A stretch of DNA of 58,385 nt, taken from assembly GCA_020443295.1 (NCBI GenBank), contig JAGRIJ010000015.1, forward strand, positions 1 to 58,385. The letters run 5' to 3'. Source of the stretch: Alphaproteobacteria bacterium (GTDB taxonomy: Bacteria; Pseudomonadota; Alphaproteobacteria; Micavibrionales; Micavibrionaceae). The notes beneath the pieces were generated by a model, which worked only from the letters and a program-made list of their open reading frames with translations, did not search any database and had not been told where the DNA came from. Made by a program: the position numbers and the translations under genes. Below are positions 1-9,648 of the stretch, piece by piece (the stretch's first letter is position 1; the number at the start of each line of letters is the position of its first letter).

Positions 1-360
1 CGCGAACACGCGCCGTGGGCCATTCTCGACATGGGCATCCGCTGCATCATCTCCTCCAGCTACGCCGATATCTTCTACAACAACAGCTTCAAGAACGGCA
101 TCCTGCCCATCATCCTCCCGCAGGATCAGGTAGACCAGCTGATGCAGGAAGCCAAAGACCACCCCGAAGTGATGCTGGAAGTCGATCTGGAAAAACAGAC
201 CGTTAAACGCGGAAATAAATTCTCCTTCAGCTTCGAAATCGACCCCTTCCGTAAACGCTGTCTGCTCAACGGTCTGGACGATATCGGCCTGACCCTGGAA
301 AAGGACAGCAAGATCGCCACCTTCGAACAAAAACGCACAGCCGACAAACCGTGGCTTTAA
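1..360 (+). CDS. leuD: 3-isopropylmalate dehydratase small subunit, C-terminal part
   Basis: This gene is cut by the left edge; only the last 119 codons are present, where the family usually has about 200. The frame is open from base 1 and begins with the SREHAPWA-type segment ([10 protein letters not shown] is visible), followed by [22 protein letters not shown], a LeuD core region given here only as a label for the fold. LeuD pairs with LeuC to isomerise 2-isopropylmalate to 3-isopropylmalate in cytoplasmic leucine synthesis. leuB starts 14 bases after its stop, so the two are almost certainly co-transcribed. Recognition is from sequence memory and the leuB neighbour; confidence is high. 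Confidence 0.93.
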   Translation, partial: REHAPWAILDMGIRCIISSSYADIFYNNSFKNGILPIILPQDQVDQLMQEAKDHPEVMLEVDLEKQTVKRGNKFSFSFEIDPFRKRCLLNGLDDIGLTLEKDSKIATFEQKRTADKPWL

Positions 361-374
361 AGAAAGCAAAAACG

Positions 375-1484
375 ATGACCTTCAAACTTCACATTCTCCC
401 CGGCGACGGCATCGGCCCCGAAGTCATGGCCGAGGTCGAAAAGCTCGTCCAGTGGCTAAACGTCAAAACGGATATTAAAATCAAAACCTCCCAAGGACTC
501 GTCGGCGGCGCATCCATCGACGCGCACGGCAAACCGCTCACCGACGAAACGCTGGCCGACTGCAAGGGGGCGAACGCCGTTCTCCTCGGCGCGGTCGGCG
601 GCCCAAAATGGAATGACGTGGCCTACAATATCCGCCCCGAAGCCGGCCTCCTCGGCCTTCGCAAGGAACTCGACCTCTTCGCCAACCTGCGCCCGGCCCT
701 CGTGTTCGATGCGCTGATCGACGCCTCCACACTCAAACCCGAAGTTGTAAAAGGGCTGGATATCCTTATAGTCCGTGAGCTCACCGGCGGCGTCTATTTC
801 GGCGAACCCAGAGGCATCGAGGACCTCGGCAACGGCAAGCGCCGCGGGGTCAATACGCAGGTCTACACGACCGACGAAATTCTCCGCGTGGGACGCGTGG
901 CCTTTGAACTCGCCCGTAAACGCGGGAACAAGGTCACATCCTGCGAAAAAGCCAATGTCATGGAATCCGGCAAGCTCTGGCGCGAGGAAATTACAAAACT
1001 CCACACTTCCGACTACAAGGACGTGGAACTCGAACACATGTACGCCGACAACTGCGCGATGCAGCTCCTGCGCCGCCCGTCCCAGTTCGACGTGATCGTC
1101 ACCGACAACCTCTTCGGCGATATCCTCTCCGACGAGGCCGCGATGCTCACCGGGTCTCTGGGGATGCTCCCCTCCGCCTCCCTCGGCGCAGAAGACTCCA
1201 CGGCCCTCTACGAGCCTGTCCACGGCTCCGCCCCCGATATCGCCGGACAAGGCAAGGCCAACCCTCTGGCCACGATCCTGAGCTTCGCGATGTGCCTGCG
1301 CTATTCATTCAGCCGCGGCGATCTTGCAGACATGATCGAATCCTCCGTTCAAAAAGTCCTGAACGCGGGTACAAGAACCCCGGATATCATGGCGCCGGGC
1401 TGCAAGGAGACCTCGACAGCGGGAATGGGAGATGCTTTAATAACCGCATTGGATAAAGCGGTTGAACTCAAGGGTGTGGCATGA
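375..1484 (+). CDS. leuB: 3-isopropylmalate dehydrogenase
   Basis: LeuB oxidatively decarboxylates 3-isopropylmalate with NAD+, the step after LeuCD. The product is 369 aa, normal for the family. Visible signatures are the N-terminal [10 protein letters not shown], the [15 protein letters not shown] substrate loop and the [19 protein letters not shown] region carrying the metal-binding aspartates. The reading frame is open from a GTG at 351, but the ATG at 375 follows an AAAGAAAG ribosome-binding-like stretch and gives the family N-terminus, so I start there. The stop overlaps the next gene by four bases (ATGA), which suggests translational coupling. Confidence 0.96.
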   Translation: MTFKLHILPGDGIGPEVMAEVEKLVQWLNVKTDIKIKTSQGLVGGASIDAHGKPLTDETLADCKGANAVLLGAVGGPKWNDVAYNIRPEAGLLGLRKELDLFANLRPALVFDALIDASTLKPEVVKGLDILIVRELTGGVYFGEPRGIEDLGNGKRRGVNTQVYTTDEILRVGRVAFELARKRGNKVTSCEKANVMESGKLWREEITKLHTSDYKDVELEHMYADNCAMQLLRRPSQFDVIVTDNLFGDILSDEAAMLTGSLGMLPSASLGAEDSTALYEPVHGSAPDIAGQGKANPLATILSFAMCLRYSFSRGDLADMIESSVQKVLNAGTRTPDIMAPGCKETSTAGMGDALITALDKAVELKGVA

Positions 1485-1966
1485 TCACAATCATTCTGGC
1501 GCTCCATTTTATGGGCTTCATGCCTTTAGACACGACGGTGACCTTTCTTTATGTCATCGGAGTGGTCATGATTATAGCCGAATTCGGGGTCGTTTCTTTT
1601 GGCATATTGGCCTTCAACGGCCTTGTCGCCCTCTTCGCTGCCTACAGCCTTCAGGTAGGCCAGGTCCTGCTCTTCGGGATTCCTGTGGACTGGAACATCG
1701 TCTTTGGCATAGGCTTTGTGGAATATGCTTGCATCATCAGCGGCGTGTCCGTGCATATGTGGTTGCGCAACCTCAGAACAGACACGGGAACAGAAGGCAT
1801 GATCGGTGCCAGGGCAATTGTTCTGGACTGGAGCGGGAAAAAGGGACAGGTTCGCATTGATGGCGAAATCTGGAAAGCCTCTTCGCTACACAGGCTGGAT
1901 CTGGTCCCGAATGACGAAGTAACGATAGAGGCGGTTGAAAAGCTGCGTCTGATTGTAAGAGCGTAA
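1481..1966 (+). CDS. NfeD-like membrane protein with C-terminal OB-fold domain
   Basis: A 161-aa protein with hydrophobic segments in roughly residues 5-85 and a soluble C-terminal domain (about 95-160) whose G-x-A-x-V...G-x-V-x-(V/I)-D-G-E-x-W pattern is typical of NfeD OB-fold domains. NfeD proteins sit in the membrane beside stomatin/SPFH partners. That partner is the next gene, 33 bases on. Its ATG lies inside the leuB stop (ATGA overlap). It is a short NfeD without the N-terminal serine protease domain of the long form. The role in membrane quality control or microdomains is inferred from the family. Confidence 0.85.
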   Translation: MITIILALHFMGFMPLDTTVTFLYVIGVVMIIAEFGVVSFGILAFNGLVALFAAYSLQVGQVLLFGIPVDWNIVFGIGFVEYACIISGVSVHMWLRNLRTDTGTEGMIGARAIVLDWSGKKGQVRIDGEIWKASSLHRLDLVPNDEVTIEAVEKLRLIVRA

Positions 1967-1999
1967 ACAACATGGCTTTATTTTTTTAAGGAGTTTGCA

Positions 2000-2755
2000 A
2001 TGACCTTTTTAGCGCCTATCTTGGTTGTAATCGTAATCCTTCTGATTGCCTCTATCCGCATCGTGCAGGAATATGAGCGTGGCGTCATCTATACGCTCGG
2101 TCGCTTTACCAGCACTCGCGGCCCGGGCGTCCAGATCATCGTTCCCGGCTTCCAGCGCGTTCTGCTGGTGGATATGCGGATCAGGACCGAGGATATTCCC
2201 TCGCAGGACATCATCTCCAAGGACAACGTCTCCGTAAAAGTCAATGCGGTTGTCTACTTCCGAGTCGTCGATCCCGGAATGGCGATTAACAAGGTTGAGG
2301 ACTTCGTGATCGCAACCAGTCAGCTCGCTCAGACCACCCTGCGTTCCGTCCTCGGTAAACACGATCTGGACGATATGCTCGGCAAGCGCGACCACCTCAA
2401 CAAGGATATTCAGGATATTCTGGACCACCAGACCGAAGGCTGGGGGATCAAGATCACGAACGTCGAGATCAAGAACGTCGATATCGACCCGACCATGATC
2501 CGTGCAATCGCCAAACAGGCCGAGGCCGAACGGGAAAGACGCGCAAAAATTATCAATGCGGAAGGGGAACTGCAGGCCGCAAAACAACTTGACGAAGCCG
2601 CAACCATCCTTGCCCAGCGCCCCGAAACCATGCAGCTGCGTTATCTTGGAACCATGAGCGAATTTACAAACGCCAAGGGCAACACGATCGTTCTGCCGAT
2701 ACCGCTGGACGTCATGAGCGGCCTGAAAAAGCTCGCGGGATCCATCAAGTCCTGA
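2000..2755 (+). CDS. Slipin (stomatin/SPFH-family membrane protein)
   Basis: A 251-aa protein with one N-terminal membrane segment (residues 3-18) followed by an SPFH domain. The stretch EYERGVIYTLGRF, the GPG turn, and VDMRIRT...PSQDIISKDNVSVKVNAVVYFRV are classic slipin signatures. A charged helical part (AKQAEAERERRAKIINAEGE) follows and would drive oligomerisation. A clear ribosome-binding site (AAGGAG) precedes the ATG. Slipins assemble on the cytoplasmic membrane and act with NfeD partners, here the gene just upstream. It is the last + strand gene before a strong terminator. Confidence 0.92.
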   Translation: MTFLAPILVVIVILLIASIRIVQEYERGVIYTLGRFTSTRGPGVQIIVPGFQRVLLVDMRIRTEDIPSQDIISKDNVSVKVNAVVYFRVVDPGMAINKVEDFVIATSQLAQTTLRSVLGKHDLDDMLGKRDHLNKDIQDILDHQTEGWGIKITNVEIKNVDIDPTMIRAIAKQAEAERERRAKIINAEGELQAAKQLDEAATILAQRPETMQLRYLGTMSEFTNAKGNTIVLPIPLDVMSGLKKLAGSIKS

Positions 2756-2774
2756 TTTTAAAAAACATATAAAA

Positions 2775-2800
2775 AAAGAGCCTGATTGCTCAGGCTCTTT
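2775..2800 (+). terminator. Rho-independent terminator between slipin and prepilin genes
   Basis: A perfect 11-bp stem (AAAGAGCCTGA / TCAGGCTCTTT) with a 4-base loop (TTGC). It ends in TTT on the + strand and is preceded by an A-run that becomes a T-run on the - strand. It lies between convergent genes and can therefore serve both. Confidence 0.9.
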
Positions 2801-2835
2801 TGTGTTTCCTGTATCTCAACTTAAATCAGCAAGGA

Positions 2836-3561
2836 TTAACCTTGGATCCGGACTGCAATGTTGCAGAGCTGGTCTTGGTCGCTTTCTGCATAGTCGTTAC
2901 CGTTACGGCAAGCGGCAGTCGTTTCCGAAAGAACGGAGCCGGAGTTAGAACGGCCATCGTCCATTTTACGGTCGATACGCGCAGCTTGGGAAGCCGTCAG
3001 GATACCCGTTCCGTTAGCGGCGTCAGCAAGCTGGCCGGTCAAAACGATGTAGTGACCCGGACGCATTTCCGTAGCGGTAAAGTCGGTAACACCGGTGCTG
3101 GTGTGTCCAACCAAGTAACCACCGCCGATTTCAGCAACCGGAATAGCGGCACCAAAAGAAAGCGTAGCAGAACCATCAAATCCGGTAATCAGGTCGGTCA
3201 CGCGCATATGGTTCCAGAAGAACGCACCTTCGTCAGCCAGCGTGGGAGCTGCACCAACGTTAACGTTAATCCGGGCATCGCCGTTCCCGTTGTTACAGGG
3301 GTTAACAGCACAGTTGACCAGACGGGTCGAGGCATTGGCCATGTCGCCGGGGAAAGCATCATACTGGTCCCGGAACGTGGAAGCGGCAGCTTCAATCCCT
3401 TTCATCTGGGCAACCGTCGCGGTTACCTGTGCGTTGGAAATCATTTCCTGCCCTTTCAGGATACCCCCGATCAGCAGGCCGATAATAATCATAACCACCG
3501 CAAGCTCGACGAGCGTAAAGCCCTTCTCGCTATGCGCGGATTCGTGCATGTAAGTTTTCAT
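2836..3561 (-). CDS. Type IV prepilin-like protein (major pilin candidate)
   Basis: A 241-aa prepilin. After a 14-residue hydrophilic leader ending in KG, the processed N-terminus would be FTLVELAVVMIIIGLL, with Glu at mature position 5 and the usual long hydrophobic helix. The ectodomain has two cysteine pairs (CAVNPC, and one near the C-terminus) that could form disulfides. I start at the ATG at 3561, nine bases after an AGGAG ribosome-binding site; a GTG one codon upstream is also open. The prepilin peptidase, ATPases and secretin to assemble it are encoded just upstream on the same strand. It is long for a minor pilin and stands alone behind its own promoter, which suggests the major subunit. 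Confidence 0.88.
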   Translation of the reverse strand: MKTYMHESAHSEKGFTLVELAVVMIIIGLLIGGILKGQEMISNAQVTATVAQMKGIEAAASTFRDQYDAFPGDMANASTRLVNCAVNPCNNGNGDARINVNVGAAPTLADEGAFFWNHMRVTDLITGFDGSATLSFGAAIPVAEIGGGYLVGHTSTGVTDFTATEMRPGHYIVLTGQLADAANGTGILTASQAARIDRKMDDGRSNSGSVLSETTAACRNGNDYAESDQDQLCNIAVRIQG

Positions 3562-3639
3562 CACTCAAGTCTCCTAAGTCGTAAAAAAGATGTAAATTTT
3601 GTTTGAGATAAAGAAGAACGTGCCGAGCGGCACCACCGA

Positions 3640-3669
3640 ATCATACACGGTCTTCCCCTATTCAAACAA
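3640..3669 (-). promoter_or_regulatory. Possible sigma70-type promoter for the prepilin gene
   Basis: On the - strand a TTGTTT hexamer (3664-3669) and a TATGAT hexamer (3640-3645) are separated by 18 bases, about 80 bases upstream of the prepilin start. The -10 match is good and the -35 match is partial. A separate promoter would suit a highly expressed pilin. Confidence 0.35.
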
Positions 3670-3797
3670 GTCCCAATATCGTTAAGGATTGCGGAAATCG
3701 TTAAAGAAATACTTAAAAAAAACGCTGGAAATTCTCATAAAAACAAATTGATAAGTCAAAATAGCGCAGCTTTCCAAAAGAGGTGTTTTTTTAAGTT

Positions 3798-4862
3798 TTA
3801 CTTAATCATGTTTTTTCGGTATTCGCTGGGGCTTGTTCCCGATAACTCTTTGAAAACCCTGTTAAAAGACGGTAAAGAATTGAAACCGACTTCTTGAGCG
3901 ACAGTTTTAATATTTGCATCGGTTTCCAACAATAATCTCTTGGCATCTTCAATTCTGCGCTCATTAAGAAGCTGCGGAAACGATTTATTGAAGAATTGCC
4001 CGATAATTCGGGTCACTGTCGCTTCCGGAACCCCCAATTCCTGCGCCAGATCGGACCGTGAATAGGTTGCTTCATGGTAAACTTTCTCAAATTCCATAAG
4101 TTTTGAGATTTTTTCAGCTAAGGCCTGGTCCTCCGACGTAGGATTTTCTTCTTTTTTCTTGCCTGTAGTGATCTGAAGAGCCTGCGGATAAATACGGAAA
4201 AGGCTTGTTGTAACCAGATAAATGAACGCCAGACCGATAAGCGTACGCACAATTGTGGAGTCCTCCTCAAGGTCCTCCCCGCCAAACCGCAAGCTCATCG
4301 CCGCCAGAAAGAATATATTCACAATAATCAGGGCCAAAATCAGCCAGTACCGCTCTTTCCCGGCTTTCTGCTTCTGGAGTTCGCTGAAAAGCCCTCGATG
4401 CACCCAGATCATCAGAAGGCTGGCCGTTCCGGCGATCAGCCCCGTAACATCCAGCCATTCCCAGAAAACGGGGCAGTTTGCGATAATCTCACACTCCTTG
4501 GCCTGAACGGCCATCCCCCAGGAAAACAAGAGCGCCACCGGGATAAACAGCAAGACCGCGCAATCCGCAAGAGAAGGAAGCTTGGTAATCTGCGCAATCT
4601 GGATAATCACAAGAACGCTGAGCGGTGGACCAAAAAACCACGCCGCCCAGCGGATCAGATCGTAATAAGGGGTGATTTCGCCAATATAGGAGGAAGCAAA
4701 ATCCAGAAAAAACCCGACGCCCAGCGTAAAAAAATACAAAAGCGGCAGGATCACACGTGAGGCGTTTCCAGCCCGGAACAACACGTACACCAGAATATAC
4801 ACGCACTGAAAAACCCCGACCAGGGACAGCATTTCGGGAATGGTAAAGCGCAACTGCTCCAT
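3798..4862 (-). CDS. Membrane-anchored AraC-type transcriptional regulator
   Basis: A 354-aa protein with about seven hydrophobic segments in residues 8-225 and a C-terminal AraC-type double helix-turn-helix (about 255-354). The domain contains LAQELGVPEATVTRIIGQ-type and KTVAQEVGFNSLPSFNRVFKE-type helices and ends with the typical GTSPSEYRK. Such proteins are thought to sense a signal in or across the membrane and bind DNA directly. It lies between the prepilin gene and an exported protein of unknown role, so the pilin promoter is an obvious candidate target (inference). The ATG at 4862 gives a sensible cytoplasmic N-terminus. Confidence 0.85.
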   Translation of the reverse strand: MEQLRFTIPEMLSLVGVFQCVYILVYVLFRAGNASRVILPLLYFFTLGVGFFLDFASSYIGEITPYYDLIRWAAWFFGPPLSVLVIIQIAQITKLPSLADCAVLLFIPVALLFSWGMAVQAKECEIIANCPVFWEWLDVTGLIAGTASLLMIWVHRGLFSELQKQKAGKERYWLILALIIVNIFFLAAMSLRFGGEDLEEDSTIVRTLIGLAFIYLVTTSLFRIYPQALQITTGKKKEENPTSEDQALAEKISKLMEFEKVYHEATYSRSDLAQELGVPEATVTRIIGQFFNKSFPQLLNERRIEDAKRLLLETDANIKTVAQEVGFNSLPSFNRVFKELSGTSPSEYRKNMIK

Positions 4863-4893
4863 ACGATCACAATACCCGCAGATCAGGTTAAAA

Positions 4894-5622
4894 TTAAGGG
4901 ATATCTTTACAGATGGGATTCAAATCCGCTTCCGCTTTATCCAGTATACGCTCGCAGATATAACCGCGCAGGAAATTCGACTCGTTCGGCGCCAGATTTT
5001 TCGGATCGGTTTTCAACATCTCCAGAAGCAAGGCATACGCCGCCTGCTTTTTTCCTTGAGCATTCATGATAAAAGCCCGCATCTGCCGCGTCCAGTGCGG
5101 CATTTTCGGGTTATTAACAGTGGCCAGTTCGTTTGCCAACTGCAAAGCCTTATCAGAGTCTCCCATTTCAAACCGCGCAAGATAGATGGCATGGGCAAGA
5201 AATCTCCACTTCTCCCCTTCCGATCGTTTCCCCACCGTTTCAAGATAATCAAGAACCGGTCTGAACAACTCGGGGTGCTGGACGCCACCGAAATAAAAGG
5301 CCGCCAGATAAGGAACGTAATTGGAAAGAGGGTCCAGTGAATCCTCGAGAAAAAACCATTTGACCAATTCTGGATAGTTATAATCCGAAAGCGAAGCTGA
5401 ACGCCCGCCTGTATCCCCCATATTCTGGATCATAATCCCCACGGCACGATAGGAAAGTTCGGCATCTCCCAAACCGTAAGCCGCTGCAAAGCGTTTATCC
5501 GGAGCCGGAGGCACATTCACCCATTTCGCCTGAACGGTCCGGACGGAAAACCAAAGACCGATATTAAGCACCACAGCGGCCGTCAAAAACGCTTTTACGC
5601 AATTCTCTTGGGTAAGGGCCAT
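4894..5622 (-). CDS. Unknown exported or anchored protein with TPR-like helices
   Basis: A 242-aa protein that I do not recognise. Residues 10-30 are hydrophobic (a signal anchor or signal peptide), and the rest is helical with TPR-like phasing (ALQLANELATV..., AYALLLEMLKTDPKNLAPNE). Three cysteines lie at the C-terminus and N-terminus. It starts 11 bases after the ABC permease stop, so it is in the same operon. Its position at the 3' end of the pilus locus suggests an accessory scaffold. No function can be given from sequence alone. Confidence 0.7.
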   Translation of the reverse strand: MALTQENCVKAFLTAAVVLNIGLWFSVRTVQAKWVNVPPAPDKRFAAAYGLGDAELSYRAVGIMIQNMGDTGGRSASLSDYNYPELVKWFFLEDSLDPLSNYVPYLAAFYFGGVQHPELFRPVLDYLETVGKRSEGEKWRFLAHAIYLARFEMGDSDKALQLANELATVNNPKMPHWTRQMRAFIMNAQGKKQAAYALLLEMLKTDPKNLAPNESNFLRGYICERILDKAEADLNPICKDIP

Positions 5623-5633
5623 AAACAGATCCC

Positions 5634-6392
5634 CTAAAATTGCCGTTTCAACAAATCAAGCAAACCGGCAAGAGTGACAAGAGCACAGAAAAAAAACCCT
5701 TGAACCAGAACGAACCCGAGGCTGACACCCTCCCCGACACCGTATATGAGCCATGACGTTTGACCTAAAAGATCAAGACGCGGCGTAAGAACAGAAACCA
5801 GTTGAACCGCCATGGCCATAGGCCCGGTATCGATGACAAGGTTGGAATCCACGATCCCCAGCAATTGCCCCATCATCCGCGCCAGAACGTAAAAAGCAAA
5901 AGTCGACATCGCCGCACTCGTTGCGCTGGACATATAAAGGGAAAAAAACAGGGCCGTATTCACCATGATGACATTTTCGGCGATAATGCTGAAAATCCAT
6001 AAAATATGTCCGTAACCAAATAAATGCGGCCCTATGATATACAGGCACAAACCGATGGCCAGACTAAGAACCAAGGCCAGAAGAGAAAAAGCCAGAGCAT
6101 AGGAATAAAGAAAGGCCACACGACTGATCGGGCGGGATAACAGGAATTCTACATCCTTACCGTCAAAAGAGCGCCTCACGAAAAAAACAACGAAAAGAAC
6201 CAGCCCCAGAACACTGGTCAGCCGCAACCCGCCGGCAGCAAAAACAAGTGCAAACCTGTCTTTCTCGATAACGGCCGACGAACCGACAAAGATAGCCAGA
6301 CTACACCCCAGAACCAGCAGAATAAGAAGGGAAACGATCAACTTGTCGCGGACGGCAGCCAGAAGAACATACCTGACGAGAGGATAGGACAA
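5634..6392 (-). CDS. ABC-2-type transporter permease
   Basis: A 252-aa protein with about six transmembrane segments and the cytoplasmic stretch SFDGKDVEFLLSRPISR, typical of ABC-2 permeases (compare GldF or NatB types). The only ABC ATPase in the window, at 12757-13488, lies in the same - strand gene run and is the likely partner, although seven pilus genes and a TPR gene lie around and between them. The substrate is unknown. It overlaps neither neighbour but is within 20 bases of both. Confidence 0.8.
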   Translation of the reverse strand: MSYPLVRYVLLAAVRDKLIVSLLILLVLGCSLAIFVGSSAVIEKDRFALVFAAGGLRLTSVLGLVLFVVFFVRRSFDGKDVEFLLSRPISRVAFLYSYALAFSLLALVLSLAIGLCLYIIGPHLFGYGHILWIFSIIAENVIMVNTALFFSLYMSSATSAAMSTFAFYVLARMMGQLLGIVDSNLVIDTGPMAMAVQLVSVLTPRLDLLGQTSWLIYGVGEGVSLGFVLVQGFFFCALVTLAGLLDLLKRQF

Positions 6393-6411
6393 CGAACAAC
6401 CTCCCCAAAAT

Positions 6412-8307
6412 TTAAAGCTTCAAGGGCCTGCGATCCCCGGAAAACGCCTTGTAAAGATCCCTGTCCGTCGGATCGATGCTATCTTCCGGCTGCTCAAGAA
6501 TGGTCGCTTTCAGGAAAATAACCAGCTCTGACTTCTGCGTCAGGTCGGATTTTTTCCTGAACAGGCCGCCAAGCAAAGGTGTTTCTCCAAGAACGGGAAC
6601 GCCCTCTTCATGCGTATCTGTACGGTCCTGCAACAGCCCTCCCATGACGATAGGCTGCCCCGAGCGAACCTTGACCACCGTGTCCAGCTCCTGCACGTTC
6701 AGTTCAGGAACTCTGGACACGACATTTTCCGCGCCGGGAATGGTCGCCGCGACAAACGAAACCGAAGGATTGTCAACCGTATCGACAATACGCGTGATCG
6801 TCGGACGCACAGCAAGAGAAATCGTTCCCCTCTCAAGATCGATCGAAGGAATGACATTTACAAGGACGCCTTCCGGAACGCTCTTGATATCGCTGTTAAT
6901 ATCCACAGTAGTATTACCGGTATCAGCATCAGTATTGGAATCGATATCAATATCAAAGAACACCTGATTCGTGGCGACATTGAGCACGGCCGATTGATTG
7001 TTGACAACGGTCAGGCGCGGACTGGCCAGCGCTCGAACGGTTCCAAACCCCGAAATAGCCTGCAACAAGGTCTGAACATCGTCGCCCACATACCCCATCG
7101 TGAAGTTCGAACTCACGCCAATATTCGAACCCGTTGCCGCCGTAAAAAACCCTGACCCTTGAGCACCGAGAAGAGTATTAATAGCCGTTCTCCCGGGAGT
7201 ATTCATAAACCCGACAGATCCTTCTCCACCGGAAAGCCCGAGAACACCCCAATCGATGCCAGTAATATATTCATCCGAGAGATCAACCTCGAAAATCTTG
7301 GCCTCGATAAGGACCTGCGACGAAACAGCCCTGCGCAAGATATGCAGATACTCCTCTACCTCCTTATGCTGCTTTTGCGTTGCAAACACGTTGATAATGC
7401 CGGCCTGCTTGTTCAACGTAAAAGTTGACGGGGGCCCCTCGTCTTTATCGCTTTTGCTTCCACCGGCAGCATTATCATCCACGGGAAGCGACTCAACTTT
7501 CAGAACAGCCTGCGGAGGTTGAACTTGAACCTCCCCCTTTTCACCCTCCTTGGGTGTCGGCGCCACTGCCTGAACTTCCGGATTCTGCTCAACGGCAGTA
7601 ATCCTTGGATCGCTCTTGGTTTTCAACCCCCCTGTTGTCCCGCCGCCAAGCATTTGGGTCAGGTTCAGCTCCAGCTCAGCCCAGAAATCAGCAACACTCT
7701 CGGAAGAAGCTTTAAAGACGGATCCTGTATCGGCACCGTCCCCGGATACCACGGAAACGTTAGTGCTGACAGAACTGGAGTTCTTTCTCAGGTAACTCAG
7801 GTAATCGAGCTTATAGGTCTTGTTATAAGGGGTATCAAGCTCGACCCTCAGACTGTCATTCTTGAATTTGTAGCGCAAGCCTGCGATATCGGCAATCCGG
7901 CCGACCACCTCGTCAAAAGGCCTGTTGCGGGCCGTAAAGATAATCGAACCCTTGATGTTGGGGTCAAGCTCAATATCGTAATCAGCCTGCTCGGCCAATT
8001 CGAACAGGATATCGCGCACCGGTACGGACTGATTGACAGAAACGGAAACAAGCGGCATAGGCTTGATCCCGGATGTCTGTGTTGAAACATAAGGCTGAAG
8101 AGCCGGAATGGCAGCCTGCTTCTGTTCGGTTTTCTCGTCAACCTCGGGAAGGCGCTCTGTCAGCCCGTCTCTGAAATCCTGAATCTCCATATTCGCGGCC
8201 CGATCCGGCTTCTGATAATTCGCCGCAAGATCACAGGACGAAAGAAACAGGGCCGCTCCAAAACACAAAGCAAACCCGCGGATGCCAGAACGACCCATAT
8301 TCATCAT
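6412..8307 (-). CDS. mshL: Outer-membrane secretin, MshL/PilQ-like lipoprotein
   Basis: A secretin that would form the outer-membrane pore for the pilus. I start at the ATG at 8307, preceded by AGGGAAGAG. This gives a lipoprotein signal (ALFLSSC, Cys near residue 26) that a start at 8448 would bury. An N-terminal secretin/STN-like domain follows (DILFELAEQADYDIELDPNIKG...), then an acidic linker, N-domains and the C-terminal secretin core (VPVLGETPLLGGLFR and ELVIFLKATIL). The product is about 631 aa, normal for MshL. It lies downstream of pilU and upstream of the ABC permease gene. The MshL name is by resemblance. Confidence 0.87.
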   Translation of the reverse strand: MMNMGRSGIRGFALCFGAALFLSSCDLAANYQKPDRAANMEIQDFRDGLTERLPEVDEKTEQKQAAIPALQPYVSTQTSGIKPMPLVSVSVNQSVPVRDILFELAEQADYDIELDPNIKGSIIFTARNRPFDEVVGRIADIAGLRYKFKNDSLRVELDTPYNKTYKLDYLSYLRKNSSSVSTNVSVVSGDGADTGSVFKASSESVADFWAELELNLTQMLGGGTTGGLKTKSDPRITAVEQNPEVQAVAPTPKEGEKGEVQVQPPQAVLKVESLPVDDNAAGGSKSDKDEGPPSTFTLNKQAGIINVFATQKQHKEVEEYLHILRRAVSSQVLIEAKIFEVDLSDEYITGIDWGVLGLSGGEGSVGFMNTPGRTAINTLLGAQGSGFFTAATGSNIGVSSNFTMGYVGDDVQTLLQAISGFGTVRALASPRLTVVNNQSAVLNVATNQVFFDIDIDSNTDADTGNTTVDINSDIKSVPEGVLVNVIPSIDLERGTISLAVRPTITRIVDTVDNPSVSFVAATIPGAENVVSRVPELNVQELDTVVKVRSGQPIVMGGLLQDRTDTHEEGVPVLGETPLLGGLFRKKSDLTQKSELVIFLKATILEQPEDSIDPTDRDLYKAFSGDRRPLKL

Positions 8308-8508
8308 AGAACTCTTCCCTATACGCATTGACAACGAAATAACCCGGATTAAGTGTGGGTAGAAAAATATCGAAAAGGTAGAACAGGCACAGAACAGGCC
8401 TGCTGATTCTCCTTCCCTAACTACAACATATCGCCGCAACTTGGGCAATAGTCCGATGATCGGGCGGAAGAAAAACTGATCGCCCCTGTGTATAACTTTT
8501 TCTGGGAA

Positions 8509-9648
8509 TTAATCGCTGAAAGAAAGAAGGGATGTGTCCACGGCATCCAGGGCGTTCTTGCTGCCCTTGGAACTGTTGACCAGCTTGAACTGCTGAACCT
8601 TGATTTTCATATCCGACGGTTTATCAGAGTTGGAAATCGCCGTATCTTCTGTAATCAGACCTTCCTGATAAAGCTTCATCAGGGACTGGTCGAACGTACA
8701 CATCCCGATGGAATTGTTCTGTTCCATGACATCGTGAATCTTGCCGATCTCACCCTTGAGAACAAGTTCGCGTACAAGACCTTGATTCAGCATAACCTCG
8801 ATCGCCGGTGCCATTCCCTTCCCGGTGCTTGGCAGAAGACGCTGTGAAATAATCCCTTTGAGGTTCATGGAAAGATTCAGCCGGATCTGGTTGTGGTAAT
8901 CCTCAGGAAACAGGTTCACAATCCGCTCAATCGCCTGATAGGAGTTGTTGGTGTGAATGGTCGCCAGACACAAATGCCCGGTTTCCGCAATTGAAAGCGC
9001 CTGCTCCATAACTTCGCGGTCGCGAACCTCTCCGACCAGAATAACATCCGGACGCTGACGCAAAGAGTTTTTCATCGCCATCGCAAAGGATTCTGTATCG
9101 ACCCCGACTTCGCGCTGGGTAACGACGCACCCCTTATGCTCATGGAAAAATTCGATCGGATCTTCAATCGTGATAATATGGCCCTGACTATTCCGGTTGC
9201 GCTGGTCGATCATTGCCGCCAGTGTCGTGGATTTACCCGAACCGGTCATCCCGGTAACCAGCAAAAGCCCGCGCTTTTCCATGGCCAGAACTTCAAGAAT
9301 TTTGGGCAGACGAAGATCCGCAAAGCTGGGAATCTCGGAGGTAATGCGCCGGATAACAAGCGCCGGAAACTGGCGCTGGCGCATGACGTTGATCCGGAAA
9401 CGCCCGTGGTCGCCCATATCAAGAGCCGTGTTAAGCTCCATATGCGCTTCGAAATCGCGCTTCTGGCGGTTGGTCAGCATGGAATTGAGAATATCGTTGA
9501 TATCGTCAGGCGTAAGAACTTCTTCGGCCAGCTTGATCAGCGATTTGTCGCCGCGCAGCGTAGGCGGGAACCCGACCGTAAGGTACATGTCCGCCGCACG
9601 GCTTTCGTTCATAGCACTCAGATATGTGAAAATCAGGGGCGCACTCAA
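8509..9648 (-). CDS. pilU: Pilus retraction ATPase, PilU-like
   Basis: A 379-aa GspE-superfamily ATPase. It has a Walker A GMTGSGKST (about 133-141), a Walker B-like DVILVGEVRD, a HTN box (TIHTNNS) and an ASP-type box. In place of the AIRNLIRE motif of PilT it has GLVRELVLKGEI, as is usual for PilU. PilU helps PilT power pilus retraction from the cytoplasmic face. Its ATG overlaps the pilT stop by four bases, so the two are coupled. Start and length agree with the family. Confidence 0.88.
   Translation of the reverse strand: MSAPLIFTYLSAMNESRAADMYLTVGFPPTLRGDKSLIKLAEEVLTPDDINDILNSMLTNRQKRDFEAHMELNTALDMGDHGRFRINVMRQRQFPALVIRRITSEIPSFADLRLPKILEVLAMEKRGLLLVTGMTGSGKSTTLAAMIDQRNRNSQGHIITIEDPIEFFHEHKGCVVTQREVGVDTESFAMAMKNSLRQRPDVILVGEVRDREVMEQALSIAETGHLCLATIHTNNSYQAIERIVNLFPEDYHNQIRLNLSMNLKGIISQRLLPSTGKGMAPAIEVMLNQGLVRELVLKGEIGKIHDVMEQNNSIGMCTFDQSLMKLYQEGLITEDTAISNSDKPSDMKIKVQQFKLVNSSKGSKNALDAVDTSLLSFSD

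Noticed and set aside
456..1250. 264-aa open frame on the - strand
   Set aside because: Shadow of leuB with no domain or ribosome-binding site.
2800..3606. 268-aa open frame on the + strand
   Set aside because: It runs opposite the prepilin gene, starts in a terminator and has no recognisable domain.
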